Assembly (NCBI RefSeq): GCF_007273535.1
Contig: NZ_RIBP01000004.1
Span: 3,324,001 to 3,388,000 of the forward strand
Direction of reading: 5' to 3'
From: Niallia circulans
GTDB taxonomy: Bacteria > Bacillota > Bacilli > Bacillales > Cytobacillaceae
Length of the DNA stretch: 64,000 nt
Shown here: positions 1 to 8,753 of the stretch, piece after piece
How the letters are laid out: each line of letters opens with the position of its first letter
Numbering within the stretch: the first letter of the stretch is position 1
Position numbers and translations under genes: made by a program
The notes under the pieces: generated by a model
What the model was told of the DNA's origin: nothing
What the model saw: the letters and a program-made list of their open reading frames with translations, nothing else
Databases searched by the model: none

Positions 1-545
1 GCAACAATGCTTGTACTAGAATTTTCAAACATAATTTCATCAATTAAATGCAAATCTAGTGCCTGTTTTGGCTTTAACCATGTTTCTTCGTCCATTAGGG
101 CCAAAAGCTCATCATATGATTTTCCGCTTTTCAGGTTATACGCACTGGCTATTGTTTCGTTTACTGTTTTTAAAAAATCAGCAGCCTTATTCATATCTCT
201 ATAATCACCTTGTGCCCTCATGGCTGAGTTATGAATCATTAATTGCGCTGTAGGTGCCATTAGAACTTTATCACCAGCCATAGCAATAACTGACGCTGCA
301 CTTGCTGCTAATCCCAATATCTTTACTGTTACATTGTTCGGATGTGCTTTAAGCAAGGCGTATATTTCAGATGCATCAAAGACCGAACCGCCACCGCTAT
401 TTATTTCTACTGTTACCTCATCACTATCTACAATGCTTTCTAAAGCATCATTGATTTTTTTAGGGCTAGTTGCTTCAATTCCGAACCAATCATAAATCCA
501 CTGGTCATTGCTTGAAATTATTGGACCTCTTACGCTAATTTTCAC
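1..545 (-). CDS. ClpP-like prohead protease (3' end outside the window)
   Basis: This is a serine protease of the ClpP/S49 type used by phages to mature the prohead or cut the scaffold. The translation shows the family hallmarks in order: EINSGGGSVFDA near residue 50, the nucleophile region GLAASAASVIAMAG near residue 85, and MIHNSAM carrying the catalytic His. I chose a GTG start at 545 because a GGAGGTG motif precedes it and it overlaps the portal stop codon (GTGA), which implies translational coupling. The reading frame is still open at position 1, so the protein is truncated only by the window edge. It follows the portal gene, as in lambda-like packaging modules. Confidence 0.88.
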   Translation of the reverse strand, partial: MKISVRGPIISSNDQWIYDWFGIEATSPKKINDALESIVDSDEVTVEINSGGGSVFDASEIYALLKAHPNNVTVKILGLAASAASVIAMAGDKVLMAPTAQLMIHNSAMRAQGDYRDMNKAADFLKTVNETIASAYNLKSGKSYDELLALMDEETWLKPKQALDLHLIDEIMFENSSTSIV

Positions 546-2110
546 TCTTCCACCTCCTTCTCGTCCTCAGTTTTTTTGGTTGGTTCTGATTCTTCCTCTT
601 GAATTAAGCCAGCTTCTTTTCTTGCTTTCTCTTCCAACGATCTTAACTGATTATTCTTGAAGAAGTTTCCATTACCCATAGCAACGGTTTCCTGAGAACG
701 TGTAGAGAATCCATTTGCCACCCGCTTCTCTGCTGCGTTCACCTCCTTCAAAGGATCTAATTGCCCTTGAGATGGTCCATTCCATTCCGCTCCGCAATAT
801 GCCTTTCTTGCCATCGGATCAGTAAAGAAGCCAGGTGCATATATTCTTCCTTTTGCTATTCCTTCTGCCAGAAACTCCTCATAAGTAGGCTGGCAAAATC
901 CATTTGCAAGCCAATCTCGTCGCATTTTAAACATCTTCCATGCTTCTAACAGCGCCCCTCTTGATGCTGAATAAGAAGATGTAAAGTTCTTTAGAAGCAA
1001 TTCATAAGGAATTTCTAATGCTGCTCCTATCTGTCTGCATATAGAAGTGACAAACCCATCATAATTTGGGTTTGGTCTGCCTGGATTAGACTCTTGAATC
1101 TTTTCATTTTCACCTAAAAAATGGACACTCCCATTACCTAGTTCGATAGTGGAATTGTCCTCTTCGTCAATCATATCCTCTGAATCTAAAGGGCTAAAGG
1201 TGTTATCACCTTTTCCGGTTTCCGTTGTAACAAATACCGAATACATACCGTTAATAACAGCAGCCATTAATTCAGCTTCGGAATATCTGGCTAATTGCTT
1301 TAAACTTTCAATGACAGGAGCAAGCACTGGAACGCCTCGTCTCTGCTCTGGTCTTTCACTTTCCATCAAATGAATAACATTTATTCTTCCAGAAGCAGCA
1401 CCAAATTTCGGTATTCTGTTCCATTTATTGATTGCCGCAGTGGATGAATAAGGATGCTTATCCGCTATATGATAAGCAACTACTTCTCCCATGCCGTTTA
1501 TTTCTACGCCATTAATAATCTTATCGTCCTTAGCAATGGCATCATATGGAGTACAAACTCTATCTGCTTCTATAAGTTTTATTCGCAAGTCATAGGGCAT
1601 TCCGGTTCTTGGCATCATAGGAAGGAGCGCCACGCAATCCCCACTCATTAACCAAGAAAGAAAGGCAAGTTGTTGTAATTCATAAAAGTTATTCATTCTT
1701 TGAGCATCACAATTAATGGAGTCTGCCCATAAAGCGAACTCTCTTTCCACTTTGGTTTCCCACGCATCTGCATCTTCAACTGTCATATTTAAGTAATCAG
1801 CATCTATTTGTGCGTTTAGCCTTAATCCTGCTCCAACAACGTTTGTACGCATTGTTTTTAAAGCGCCTGTTGCAATTGGAGCACCCATATATAAATCTCT
1901 GGAACGTTCTCTTAAAGTATCAATGTTGTACTCAATGTCCTCTATTACCGAACCAGTGCTTGTCAACCATCCTTGCAAAGCTTTCTTTTTTGCACTGGCA
2001 CCATGGTTGTCATATCCACTATTGATGATTTCTATTTTCTTTTTGGCATGCATTCGATTTAGTCCGGCTTTTGGGCTAAAAAAGGATATTGTTTTATCTA
2101 AAAAATTCAT
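542..2110 (-). CDS. Phage portal protein (lambda family)
   Basis: The product is a 522-residue portal protein forming the dodecameric ring at the capsid vertex through which DNA is packaged. Length and sequence fit the lambda gpB-type portal family. Features include the N-terminal RSRDLYMGAPIATGALKTMR segment and the central GRPNPNYDGFVTSICRQIGA segment, with an acidic and lysine-rich C-terminal tail ending in KKTEDEKEVEE. It sits between the gpW-like gene (13 bp upstream) and the ClpP-like protease, whose start overlaps its stop. The order terminase, W, portal, protease is that of lambda. Confidence 0.92.
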   Translation of the reverse strand: MNFLDKTISFFSPKAGLNRMHAKKKIEIINSGYDNHGASAKKKALQGWLTSTGSVIEDIEYNIDTLRERSRDLYMGAPIATGALKTMRTNVVGAGLRLNAQIDADYLNMTVEDADAWETKVEREFALWADSINCDAQRMNNFYELQQLAFLSWLMSGDCVALLPMMPRTGMPYDLRIKLIEADRVCTPYDAIAKDDKIINGVEINGMGEVVAYHIADKHPYSSTAAINKWNRIPKFGAASGRINVIHLMESERPEQRRGVPVLAPVIESLKQLARYSEAELMAAVINGMYSVFVTTETGKGDNTFSPLDSEDMIDEEDNSTIELGNGSVHFLGENEKIQESNPGRPNPNYDGFVTSICRQIGAALEIPYELLLKNFTSSYSASRGALLEAWKMFKMRRDWLANGFCQPTYEEFLAEGIAKGRIYAPGFFTDPMARKAYCGAEWNGPSQGQLDPLKEVNAAEKRVANGFSTRSQETVAMGNGNFFKNNQLRSLEEKARKEAGLIQEEESEPTKKTEDEKEVEE

Positions 2111-2123
2111 AAGCTATCACCCT

Positions 2124-2360
2124 TTATAAATCTCTTGGCATAAACCTCATGGCCCTTCTGCCTTTTCCTTTTGAACTTGCTTCTAATTTCACAATTTCAT
2201 TTTTCCAATAAATAACCGATTTTCTTATTTCCGTTAAATTAGCTCTTGTTAATGACCTTGTACCGATACTATAACTTTGACCTGTAGTTACTGCTGATTC
2301 CGCAGAAAGCCAATCGTAATACATCTTTCTGGCAATTTCTAAATCGGTCATTCCTTCCAT
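2124..2360 (-). CDS. gpW-like head-tail joining protein
   Basis: This 78-residue protein lies between the large terminase and the portal, exactly where lambda gene W lies. It is rich in helix-forming residues (LEIARKMYYDWLSAESAV, then LTEIRKSVIYWKNEIVKLE) and ends in a basic tail. These traits match small gpW/gpFII-type joining proteins, which seal the head after packaging. The start ATG overlaps the TAA of the terminase gene. The assignment rests on position and size more than on a diagnostic motif. Confidence 0.7.
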   Translation of the reverse strand: MEGMTDLEIARKMYYDWLSAESAVTTGQSYSIGTRSLTRANLTEIRKSVIYWKNEIVKLEASSKGKGRRAMRFMPRDL

Positions 2361-4189
2361 TATTGCACCCCTTTAGACACTGTTCTCCGTTTTCGTTTCT
2401 TACTCGTGCCTGTATTTCCGGCAGCATATTCTTTTTCCAAGTCAGGATTAATGATTTCTAAAGCAGCTGTATTATAAACTCTTAAATCCAATGGCTCATT
2501 TCGTGCTCTAACTTTCTTCCAAACTTGATACGGAACTCCTTGCTCATACCTTGTTACCAGTTTTTCAGCTGTTAGTCCTTTAAAGTAGTCTGCGTTATAT
2601 CCTCTTCCTTTTGGAAAATGACAATAGTTAGGACCGAAGTCTTCCATCTGAAGACTGGACATCACTCTTGATTTACCTTCATTAACTCCTAAATGTACTA
2701 GCAAAGTTTTGGAAGGTTTCTGTCTACTTGTACCAGCAACTAAAGGATCATACTCGCCTTTTCCTGTCGATTTCCCTTTAATGGCATAAACCCTTCTGGC
2801 TTCTCTTTGCTTGGTAAACTTGTAAACTTCTTGAGTGTAGTGTCCACCACTATCCATACAGGTACACATAATTGCAAACTGTTTTCCGTTTGCCTTGCTC
2901 CAAGTTCTTGATAAAAAAGTATCTAGCTCGTTCCATATATCCTGTTGTTTCAAATCACCATAAATTACTTGATACTGGATTCCCCAGGATTCCTTCCCTT
3001 TTCCCCATCCAACCACTTCAATTTCAAAACGATCGTCTTGCGTGTCAACTGAAGCAGTTAGAATTTTCACATCGTCTGGAACTTCTACATCTTCCCCATA
3101 ATCTTCAGCACGTTTCATTAAATCGTCGTCTTCGAGCTGCTGCCCTTCTTCCTCCCATGTTTCACCTAAACTCGTATTCACCCAAACTTTCATTGCTTCT
3201 GGACCTTTCTCCTTCGCTTTAAGAAAGTCATCCACAATTTCTTTCCATTTCCTCCACGGGCTTAATAATTCGTTTAAGTGAAAACCTCTGTAATTAGCCT
3301 CTGGTTCATTCGCAATCCAAAAACCGATTTGCCTTTTCCATTCATATTCTGAATGCATCGCTCCACATTCTTTACAAGCGTGTGTTATAGGGCTGCTTAA
3401 ATCATTCTTATCAAACACAATTTGTGCCCAACTTAACGGCTGCAGTCCTTCACATGATGGACAAGGTAAGTGATAATATTCTTTCGTGCTAAATTCAAAT
3501 TCAGCCTCAATTCGGGAACTGCCTTTATTTGTTGGAGTAGAAACAAAGACCTTTTTTCGGTTAAGAAAGTTATTCGTTCGCTTTTCAGCAAGAGATAGTG
3601 GATCTCCCTCTGCACCAGCAGAAACAGGAAAACGGTCCACTTCGTCCGCTAAGAATATTCGAATAGAACGACCAGCCAAATCACCAGGAGCATTTGCACC
3701 AACCAAAGCTATATAACCGCCAGGAAAAGACTTTTCTAACGTTGTGTTTCCACCATTCCTTGTTTTTACGTCTGCAACTTTTCCCCTTATAGCCGGAGTG
3801 TCTCTAATCATTGGAGCTAACCGTTGCTTAGAAAAGCTTTTTGCCAATTTTTCTGTAGGTTGCATAATTAAGATTGGGGATGGATCTTGATCTATATGAT
3901 AACCCGTCATATTCAGAAGGAATTCTGTTTTCCCTACCTGTGCTGATGACATTATCACAACTTTTTCACAATCAGGATCACTAATGGAGTCCATAATCCC
4001 TCTTTGATAAGGTGCTCTGTCTGTTCTCCATTGTCCTGGTTCTGCAGATCCTTCACTTGATAATTTTCTGTATGCATCCGCCCATTGGCTAACTGTTAAT
4101 TCTGGAGGAGGTTCTAATATGTCTGAAGCCAATTGTTGAAAGAGCGCTAGTGTCTTTTTATAATCTGAGCTGGTTGACACGGTGATCAC
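2360..4189 (-). CDS. Large terminase subunit (GpA family)
   Basis: The 609-residue protein is the DNA-packaging ATPase and nuclease. The N-terminal ATPase region contains the adenine-binding and Walker-like segment VIMSSAQVGKTEFLLNM near residue 80 and a Walker B-like FLADEVDRFP near residue 180. A CPSCE...CKECG zinc-binding pair follows near residues 245-275. The C-terminal nuclease region has conserved acidic residues (TASVDTQDDRFEIEVVGWG and CMDSGGHYT). The predicted start is GTG at 4189, inside the end of the small-terminase gene, a 32-bp overlap; an in-frame start further in cannot be excluded. Confidence 0.92.
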   Translation of the reverse strand: MITVSTSSDYKKTLALFQQLASDILEPPPELTVSQWADAYRKLSSEGSAEPGQWRTDRAPYQRGIMDSISDPDCEKVVIMSSAQVGKTEFLLNMTGYHIDQDPSPILIMQPTEKLAKSFSKQRLAPMIRDTPAIRGKVADVKTRNGGNTTLEKSFPGGYIALVGANAPGDLAGRSIRIFLADEVDRFPVSAGAEGDPLSLAEKRTNNFLNRKKVFVSTPTNKGSSRIEAEFEFSTKEYYHLPCPSCEGLQPLSWAQIVFDKNDLSSPITHACKECGAMHSEYEWKRQIGFWIANEPEANYRGFHLNELLSPWRKWKEIVDDFLKAKEKGPEAMKVWVNTSLGETWEEEGQQLEDDDLMKRAEDYGEDVEVPDDVKILTASVDTQDDRFEIEVVGWGKGKESWGIQYQVIYGDLKQQDIWNELDTFLSRTWSKANGKQFAIMCTCMDSGGHYTQEVYKFTKQREARRVYAIKGKSTGKGEYDPLVAGTSRQKPSKTLLVHLGVNEGKSRVMSSLQMEDFGPNYCHFPKGRGYNADYFKGLTAEKLVTRYEQGVPYQVWKKVRARNEPLDLRVYNTAALEIINPDLEKEYAAGNTGTSKKRKRRTVSKGVQ

Positions 4190-4739
4190 TCATTTCGTCA
4201 TCTTCGTCCTCGTCCTCTCCATTCAAGAACATCTTATCTTTACTAATTTCATAAAATACGCTCGGATCATAATCTTTTAATTCCGTTAGTAATTCAATAA
4301 CAGAATTCTTCAGTAGATCTTTAATCACTTGAAGATCTTCGACCATAATTAATTGAGGAGCCATTTTGGATGGAAGAGAAAGTGTCTTTTGCCTAAAAGC
4401 TATAAGCATATCGTTCATAATTCTTTTCACATCTTCTGAACGATGTAGCTCTCCTTTTATAATTTGGACTTCTAATTGTGTCTTTTCTTTTTTTGCTCTT
4501 GTCCACAGTGCCATTTCTTCTTCTTTATCTATTTTAGAATCACTTGGTAAAGCTTTGGAAATTTGATATTCAATAAATTTATTAATGGATTGTGGCAAAT
4601 CATAATAACCTCTGCTAAGACGAACCAAGGCTCCATCGTCCGCAAATTGTTGAATTCTTCGCTTAGATACACCTAGTATTTCGCTAATTTCTGCTGTTGT
4701 TACTACTTTTGCAATTTCACCTGATTCCTTACGTGGCAA
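4158..4739 (-). CDS. Small terminase subunit (Nu1-like)
   Basis: This protein recognises the packaging site and recruits the large subunit. An N-terminal winged-helix motif is visible (TTAEISEILGVSKRRIQQFADDG), as in lambda Nu1. A helical region and a very acidic stretch (NGEDEDEDDEMSD) follow. I prefer a TTG start at 4739 over the upstream TTG at 4772, because AAGGAGG stands 9 bases before the former and lies inside the coding sequence if the latter is used. The gene heads the packaging operon, and its 3' end overlaps the large terminase. Confidence 0.8.
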   Translation of the reverse strand: MPRKESGEIAKVVTTAEISEILGVSKRRIQQFADDGALVRLSRGYYDLPQSINKFIEYQISKALPSDSKIDKEEEMALWTRAKKEKTQLEVQIIKGELHRSEDVKRIMNDMLIAFRQKTLSLPSKMAPQLIMVEDLQVIKDLLKNSVIELLTELKDYDPSVFYEISKDKMFLNGEDEDEDDEMSDHRVNQLRL

Positions 4740-5245
4740 GGCTTCTCTCCTCCTTCCAAAATTATTTCCCAAGATTTTCGAATGAGAAAACGAAATCGAC
4801 TATTTTGGCCAGAAACTAGAACCGTTTTTGGCTCGTCAGCACCCGCTAAAGAACTCAGATGCCAGAAGAACCTAAGGTTTTTGTAAATTATTGGTAAAAA
4901 TATGAAATGTGGCAAAAACACTGGTATATCAATGTTTGTCGGCACTTTTCAGTGCTAAATTGGTTGGTTCAGAATTTTACTTCTCACTTATAGGTGGCAA
5001 ATGGATGACAGAATTTCTCCAATGCATCATATCTATGTAATTGTGTTGCATTCAAAAAAAGGGCGTGAGCCCTTGATAACACTGGTTAAAATAAAAAATT
5101 TATTTATTTACGCACAAACCCTAAAATTTTGTTGTATTAGCCGTTTTTCGAAGAAAAAAAGGACAAAGCGAAATGGATTTTATAAATTGGCTATGTTAAT
5201 GGTTAAGGTTGATTTTTCGTGAGGTTGTTTTTGTTTGTGAAATGT

Positions 5246-5282
5246 TACACTTAAACTAATATGGCAGGTTAGTTTAAGTGTA
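5246..5282. repeat. 14-bp perfect inverted repeat in the intergenic region
   Basis: The arms at 5246-5259 and 5269-5282 are perfectly complementary over 14 bases, with a 9-base spacer. No strong T run follows on either strand, so this may be a protein-binding site or an RNA hairpin rather than a terminator. It is the first of five hairpins in the gene-free stretch 4773-5845. Confidence 0.6.
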
Positions 5283-5408
5283 TTTATTCACAGACTAGAA
5301 GTATTACGAAACTTTATAAGAATGGGACAATCGCCGTCTCCACAATGGACAAGGAATCATATCTTTATAGTAGGTGATAAACCTCCTACTCATTAAAAAC
5401 TTCCTTAA

Positions 5409-5433
5409 AGGTGTACCTTCCCTGGGTACATCT
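5409..5433 (+). terminator. GGTGTACC-type hairpin
   Basis: AGGTGTACC (5409-5417) pairs with GGTACATCT (5425-5433), one pair being G-U, followed by a T-rich stretch. It resembles a weak intrinsic terminator for plus-strand transcription. Related hairpins sharing GGTGTAC occur at 5730-5756 and 6737-6761. Confidence 0.45.
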
Positions 5434-5564
5434 ATTTTATTTTTTATTACAGGTTCTTATAAGTGTTTGTAAAAGAAACGAGCTATAAATGTACTGTAAC
5501 AAAAGTAAGTCATATGAATATGATATATAGACATAATATCACCTGTCCCAATAAGATAGGTTTT

Positions 5565-5599
5565 AACGAAGACAATTGTAGGGATTGTCTTCGTTTTTT
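5565..5599 (+). terminator. Intrinsic terminator, plus strand
   Basis: A perfect 12-bp stem (5565-5576 with 5584-5595) carries a 7-base loop and runs into T residues on the plus strand only. No plus-strand gene precedes it, so it probably ends an untranslated RNA. Confidence 0.7.
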
Positions 5600-5693
5600 G
5601 CCTTTAGATACTTAAAACTAATAGCCCGTACCAATTATTTGAACTAGCATATAATATTTATGTAACTTCCCCTTTTATATTATTTACTTTTCT

Positions 5694-5718
5694 ACCCTTC
5701 TTTCTAGAAGGGTTTTTT
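5694..5718 (+). terminator. Intrinsic terminator, plus strand
   Basis: ACCCTTC (5694-5700) pairs with GAAGGGT (5707-5713), followed by six T residues. This is a second plus-strand terminator without an upstream ORF. Confidence 0.65.
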
Positions 5719-5729
5719 ACCTAAATAGT

Positions 5730-5756
5730 TAAGGTGTACCTTTAAAGTACACCTTA
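5730..5756. repeat. GGTGTAC inverted repeat
   Basis: TAAGGTGTAC (5730-5739) is perfectly complementary to GTACACCTTA (5747-5756). It belongs to the same hairpin group as 5409-5433 and 6737-6761. It lies between the plus-strand terminator at 5694 and the 3' end of the DUF1796 gene. Confidence 0.55.
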
Positions 5757-5845
5757 GCTGGAGAGAGTTATGGCTATATGAATGGTATGTGGAAGAAAGA
5801 ACGAAAAACATGTTAGTAAAAAATTTCAGAATATATAAAGGGTAT

Positions 5846-6469
5846 TTAAGCTAGGGTTATTCCTTGGAAAACAAACTCCCACCAACTATTATTTCCTTCC
5901 CAAATTTCCTCATTAGGCAGCTCAATAGTACATACATTATTGATATTCCAGTCTACTTCTAGTAATTCCTTAACATGGGTATGGTTGACAACCAGGATAG
6001 AGAATTCATTTTTTACCATTCGAGAAAGTATATTTTCTAACTCCATTATATCTGTTGTGGTAGCGTTCGTTCTAATAAATAATAAACGTTGTGAGGTAGT
6101 AAGCATAGTCATAAACCGATTGATACGATTGAAATACTTTTCTTGAACCTGTGGTAGGCTTGGAAGATCTGTTAATGTATTAACATCTGTTTTAAAATCG
6201 TGATTAAAGGATACGTAATTTACGGAATCCACAACCAGGACATCCTCGGTAGATGCGTACTGTGGAATGACTAAATTACTCAGGTTTAAAAAATTAGCAA
6301 AGTTAGTATTTATTAATGCGTTTACATTTTTTAATTTTGGCGTTCCTACCCAATCAAAAGGACCTGCAATTAGTCTTAAGTTATATTTTCTTAATTTTAA
6401 AGCAGGAATACAATTCTCCCCTAGGCTAAATATAGCATTATATGGACCTTTAATTTCATCTAATTTCAT
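5846..6469 (-). CDS. DUF1796 family putative papain-like cysteine peptidase
   Basis: The 207-residue protein matches the DUF1796 family by its N-terminal signature FSLGENCIPALKLRKYNLR (residues about 15-33) followed by AGPFDWVG. The Cys of GENC would be the nucleophile of the proposed papain-like fold; NHDF later supplies a candidate His. Its molecular role is unknown. The ATG at 6469 is preceded by GGGGAAG. It is a single minus-strand gene flanked by hairpins, in a prophage segment between late regulators and terminase where cargo genes are common. It is probably a cargo gene with its own promoter. Confidence 0.75.
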   Translation of the reverse strand: MKLDEIKGPYNAIFSLGENCIPALKLRKYNLRLIAGPFDWVGTPKLKNVNALINTNFANFLNLSNLVIPQYASTEDVLVVDSVNYVSFNHDFKTDVNTLTDLPSLPQVQEKYFNRINRFMTMLTTSQRLLFIRTNATTTDIMELENILSRMVKNEFSILVVNHTHVKELLEVDWNINNVCTIELPNEEIWEGNNSWWEFVFQGITLA

Positions 6470-6736
6470 TGAATCTTCCCCTTAACTAAAATATAAACAT
6501 ACATCTTTGTATAGTAGATGTATGTTATTAAAAAGGGCATGGACGTATGTTTAATTTGATAAAAAAAGGCATGACTATCTTCCGAATTTTTTTGTTATTA
6601 AGAAATACTAATTACTTGGACAAGAGCCGTGCTTTATTTTCTTATAAAGAATACTTTATTAATGTGGTGTGGAAGTCACAAAGTTTCTGTAAGGTCGGGG
6701 GACCAGTTTTCTTTCCAAACTTTCTTCTTTTAGCAG

Positions 6737-6761
6737 GGGTGTACCTTCAATAGGTGCACCC
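6737..6761 (+). repeat. GGTGTACC-type hairpin
   Basis: GGGTGTACC (6737-6745) pairs with GGTGCACCC (6753-6761) with one wobble. This is the third member of the GGTGTAC hairpin group around the DUF1796 gene. Confidence 0.45.
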
Positions 6762-6782
6762 GTTTCAGCTTAAAAAGATTAA

Positions 6783-6832
6783 ACAAAGTGTAAAAAACCT
6801 TACTCGGCTGAATAAGGTTTTTTACACTTTGT
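6783..6832. terminator. Long perfect inverted repeat, probable bidirectional terminator
   Basis: Two perfectly complementary 20-base arms (6783-6802 and 6813-6832) enclose a 10-base loop. Six-base A and T runs lie inside the stem, so it could terminate transcription on either strand. It would insulate the diguanylate cyclase gene from upstream plus-strand transcription. Confidence 0.7.
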
Positions 6833-7285
6833 GATTAATGAAGGGTAATACATTATATGCAGCTATTTTATAATTTTCTACAGATTAAAAGCATGAAATG
6901 TGAATTTTACCGTTATAAAGTACCTTCTGGCCAAATTCAATAGAACATCATCCTTAAAATTAATATTCCATCAAAAAAACACCAACAATTTATTGAAATG
7001 TACAGGAGGATGTAGCCTTTTTACAGTAAATATTACTTAGATTAAATAAAGTTTAGAATAGCATAAATACTATAGGTAATATATGAGTAATTTGACTTGT
7101 ATACACTAGGAATTTATAAATAAGGCTGAAATATACCTTTAACTAATAATATAATAATGAAACAGAAAAAAAGTTTTATGCAAAAGAAACTGAATCCATA
7201 TCAGATGGAAAAGATTCGCTAAAATATATAATTCTACATTGAGACATAACAAAAGAATGTTAAAGTACAAGGAGTTCTATTCAAA

Positions 7286-8236
7286 ATGAGAAAAGGTTTA
7301 AATGATTATCAATTATACGAAAATTTCAATGAACTTGCTGCAGACATTCTTGCCTTAGCAAAAAATATAATCCCGGGGGGATATTTCTTTCTAAGTGCTT
7401 TTACGGATAAAGAGCAGCACATTCTAAAAGTTGCTAAAAATAAGGAAAACATCCAAATTAATGAAGGATCACGAATTCCACTACAATCCGCAGTTTGTAC
7501 TAGGATTAATTTTTCTAAAGGAAGTCCTTTGGTTTATACAGATATTGGTAAAGAAAATAGCTTAGGGGGATTAAAAAAAACTTATCAAGCAACCAATGTA
7601 AATGCTTATTTAGGAGTGCCTGTAATTCTAAGAAATGGAGAAGTTTTTGGGACGCTATGTGCAGTTCAAGAGAGAGCTACTACTTTTAATGGAGATAGCA
7701 TCAAGTTAATTGAAAAATTAGCGAAAATGTTTTCGTACTATTTAGAGTTAGAAAGTATGGCTTATAGAGATCATTTAACTGGTTGTTATAACAGATACTC
7801 TTTAGAAAAGTTTTTTCAACTACACACAAGAGAGGAAGGGGTAGTTCTTTTTTTAGACTTAGATGGTTTTAAGAACATTAACGATAAGTTAGGACACGAA
7901 ACAGGTGATTTTGTCTTAAAGGAAGTTTCACTAAGGATAGAAGAAGCAATTCGGAACAGCACATTAAGAGGAGCTGTATTTCGTTTAGGTGGAGATGAAT
8001 TTGTAATTAATCTCATTGGTCCTATTAGTAAAGAAAGGATAGATGATATAGCCACTAATCTTATCCGTAGTTTATCATCTTGGGATTTCCATACGAATGA
8101 TTTTTACTTATCAACAAGTATTGGTATAGCTCCTTATATAAAAGAGGACCATTCACTGACAGAGTTACTAAAAAAAGCAGATAATGCTTTGTATAGAGCA
8201 AAATCAAGTGGGAAAAATACATATCAATATTTTTGA
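7286..8236 (+). CDS. GAF-GGDEF diguanylate cyclase
   Basis: The 316-residue soluble protein makes the second messenger cyclic di-GMP from two GTP. An N-terminal GAF sensor domain (about 15-155, with VNAYLGVPVILRNGEVFGTL) precedes a GGDEF domain (about 165-316). The active-site motif RLGGDEF is intact at about 235-239, and DLDGFKNINDKLGHETGD is the usual substrate-binding segment. The inhibitory I-site (RxxD five residues before GGDEF) is absent: the sequence reads RGAV. This suggests no product feedback. There are no membrane segments. The ATG follows AGGAG. It is the only plus-strand gene in this part of the prophage and has its own terminator at 8309, typical of a cargo gene. Confidence 0.9.
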   Translation: MRKGLNDYQLYENFNELAADILALAKNIIPGGYFFLSAFTDKEQHILKVAKNKENIQINEGSRIPLQSAVCTRINFSKGSPLVYTDIGKENSLGGLKKTYQATNVNAYLGVPVILRNGEVFGTLCAVQERATTFNGDSIKLIEKLAKMFSYYLELESMAYRDHLTGCYNRYSLEKFFQLHTREEGVVLFLDLDGFKNINDKLGHETGDFVLKEVSLRIEEAIRNSTLRGAVFRLGGDEFVINLIGPISKERIDDIATNLIRSLSSWDFHTNDFYLSTSIGIAPYIKEDHSLTELLKKADNALYRAKSSGKNTYQYF

Positions 8237-8308
8237 GTTTTTTAGCATGTTGTTTTTTCAATTACATATGTTATCTATATGTAATAATAAAATTAATACG
8301 ACTTGCTC

Positions 8309-8339
8309 AAAAAAAGTCCCTTTTTTAGGGGCTTTTTTT
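8309..8339 (+). terminator. Terminator of the diguanylate cyclase gene
   Basis: A stem of AAAAAAGTCCC with GGGGCTTTTTT (one wobble) is followed by T residues, 73 bases after the stop codon. The A-rich left side would also allow termination from the other strand. Confidence 0.75.
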
Positions 8340-8452
8340 GATGGATAAAAAAACAGATATTTAGGACATATATACAAGACACAATAGTTGTTAGCTTCTG
8401 AGAATATGGGATGAGTTGCTGGTTGTAGCTCATTTTTATTTATGGAACTAAT

Positions 8453-8535
8453 AGGGCAACATTCCTGTAATAAATGAAAACTGCTTATGGTAGAAACAGG
8501 GCAGTATAGTGAAATAGGAATGGGAAACTTGAGGG
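8453..8535 (+). repeat. Diverged direct repeat, copy 1
   Basis: This segment (CTGTAATAAATGAAAACT, then GGGCAGTATAGTG) aligns with 8933-9013 (CTGTAATAAAGAAAACT, then GGCAGGATAGTG) in the same orientation. The two copies flank the small gene at 8571-8753. Confidence 0.5.
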
Positions 8536-8547
8536 AAGAAAAAAATA

Positions 8548-8572
8548 AAACATCCATGAAACATGGATGTTT
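8548..8572 (-). terminator. Terminator of the 60-residue gene
   Basis: AAACATCCATG and CATGGATGTTT form a perfect 11-bp stem with a 3-base loop, followed on the minus strand by a T-rich run. It overlaps the stop codon of the gene at 8571-8753 and supports that gene being real. Confidence 0.75.
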
Positions 8573-8753
8573 ACTTAATCCTATAAAGGAGACATTTTTC
8601 TCTAACAAGGAATATTGATTTTGTATTAGGATCCAATATTTCTAATAACCCATTTTCATGATTAAAAAAACAAAAGTGTATTTTACTTTTGTATATAACT
8701 TTTTGTCCAAATGATATTTCACCATTTTGAAATTGCTTGTTAGTTGTTGGCAT
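8571..8753 (-). CDS. Small prophage protein of unknown function
   Basis: The 60-residue product has no family I can name. Its sequence (GEISFGQKVIYKSKIHFCFF, then LLEILDPNTKSIFLVREKCLLYRI) has an alternating beta-strand pattern suggestive of a small barrel. A GGGAGGA motif lies 18 bases upstream of the ATG, farther than usual, so the start is uncertain. A strong minus-strand terminator at its stop codon and flanking direct repeats argue that it is an independent expressed unit. Confidence 0.5.
   Translation of the reverse strand: MPTTNKQFQNGEISFGQKVIYKSKIHFCFFNHENGLLEILDPNTKSIFLVREKCLLYRIK

Larger units (their letters stand above)
6470..7285. other. Intergenic region with two hairpins
   Basis: This AT-rich stretch separates the divergent DUF1796 and diguanylate cyclase genes, so both promoters should lie here. 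I see two hairpins (6737-6761 and 6783-6832) and no convincing ORF; a 68-codon plus-strand frame at 6547 has no ribosome-binding site. Confidence 0.5.

Noticed and set aside
5001..5222. 73-codon plus-strand frame in the hairpin-rich region
   Set aside because: No ribosome-binding site and no protein-like pattern; it lies in a probable non-coding region.
6547..6753. 68-codon plus-strand frame between DUF1796 and the diguanylate cyclase
   Set aside because: No ribosome-binding site, irregular composition, and it runs into a hairpin; probably chance.
8258..8608. 116-codon minus-strand frame overlapping the cyclase terminator
   Set aside because: It crosses two terminator hairpins and the repeat copy, has a composition unlike real proteins, and overlaps the better-supported 60-residue gene.
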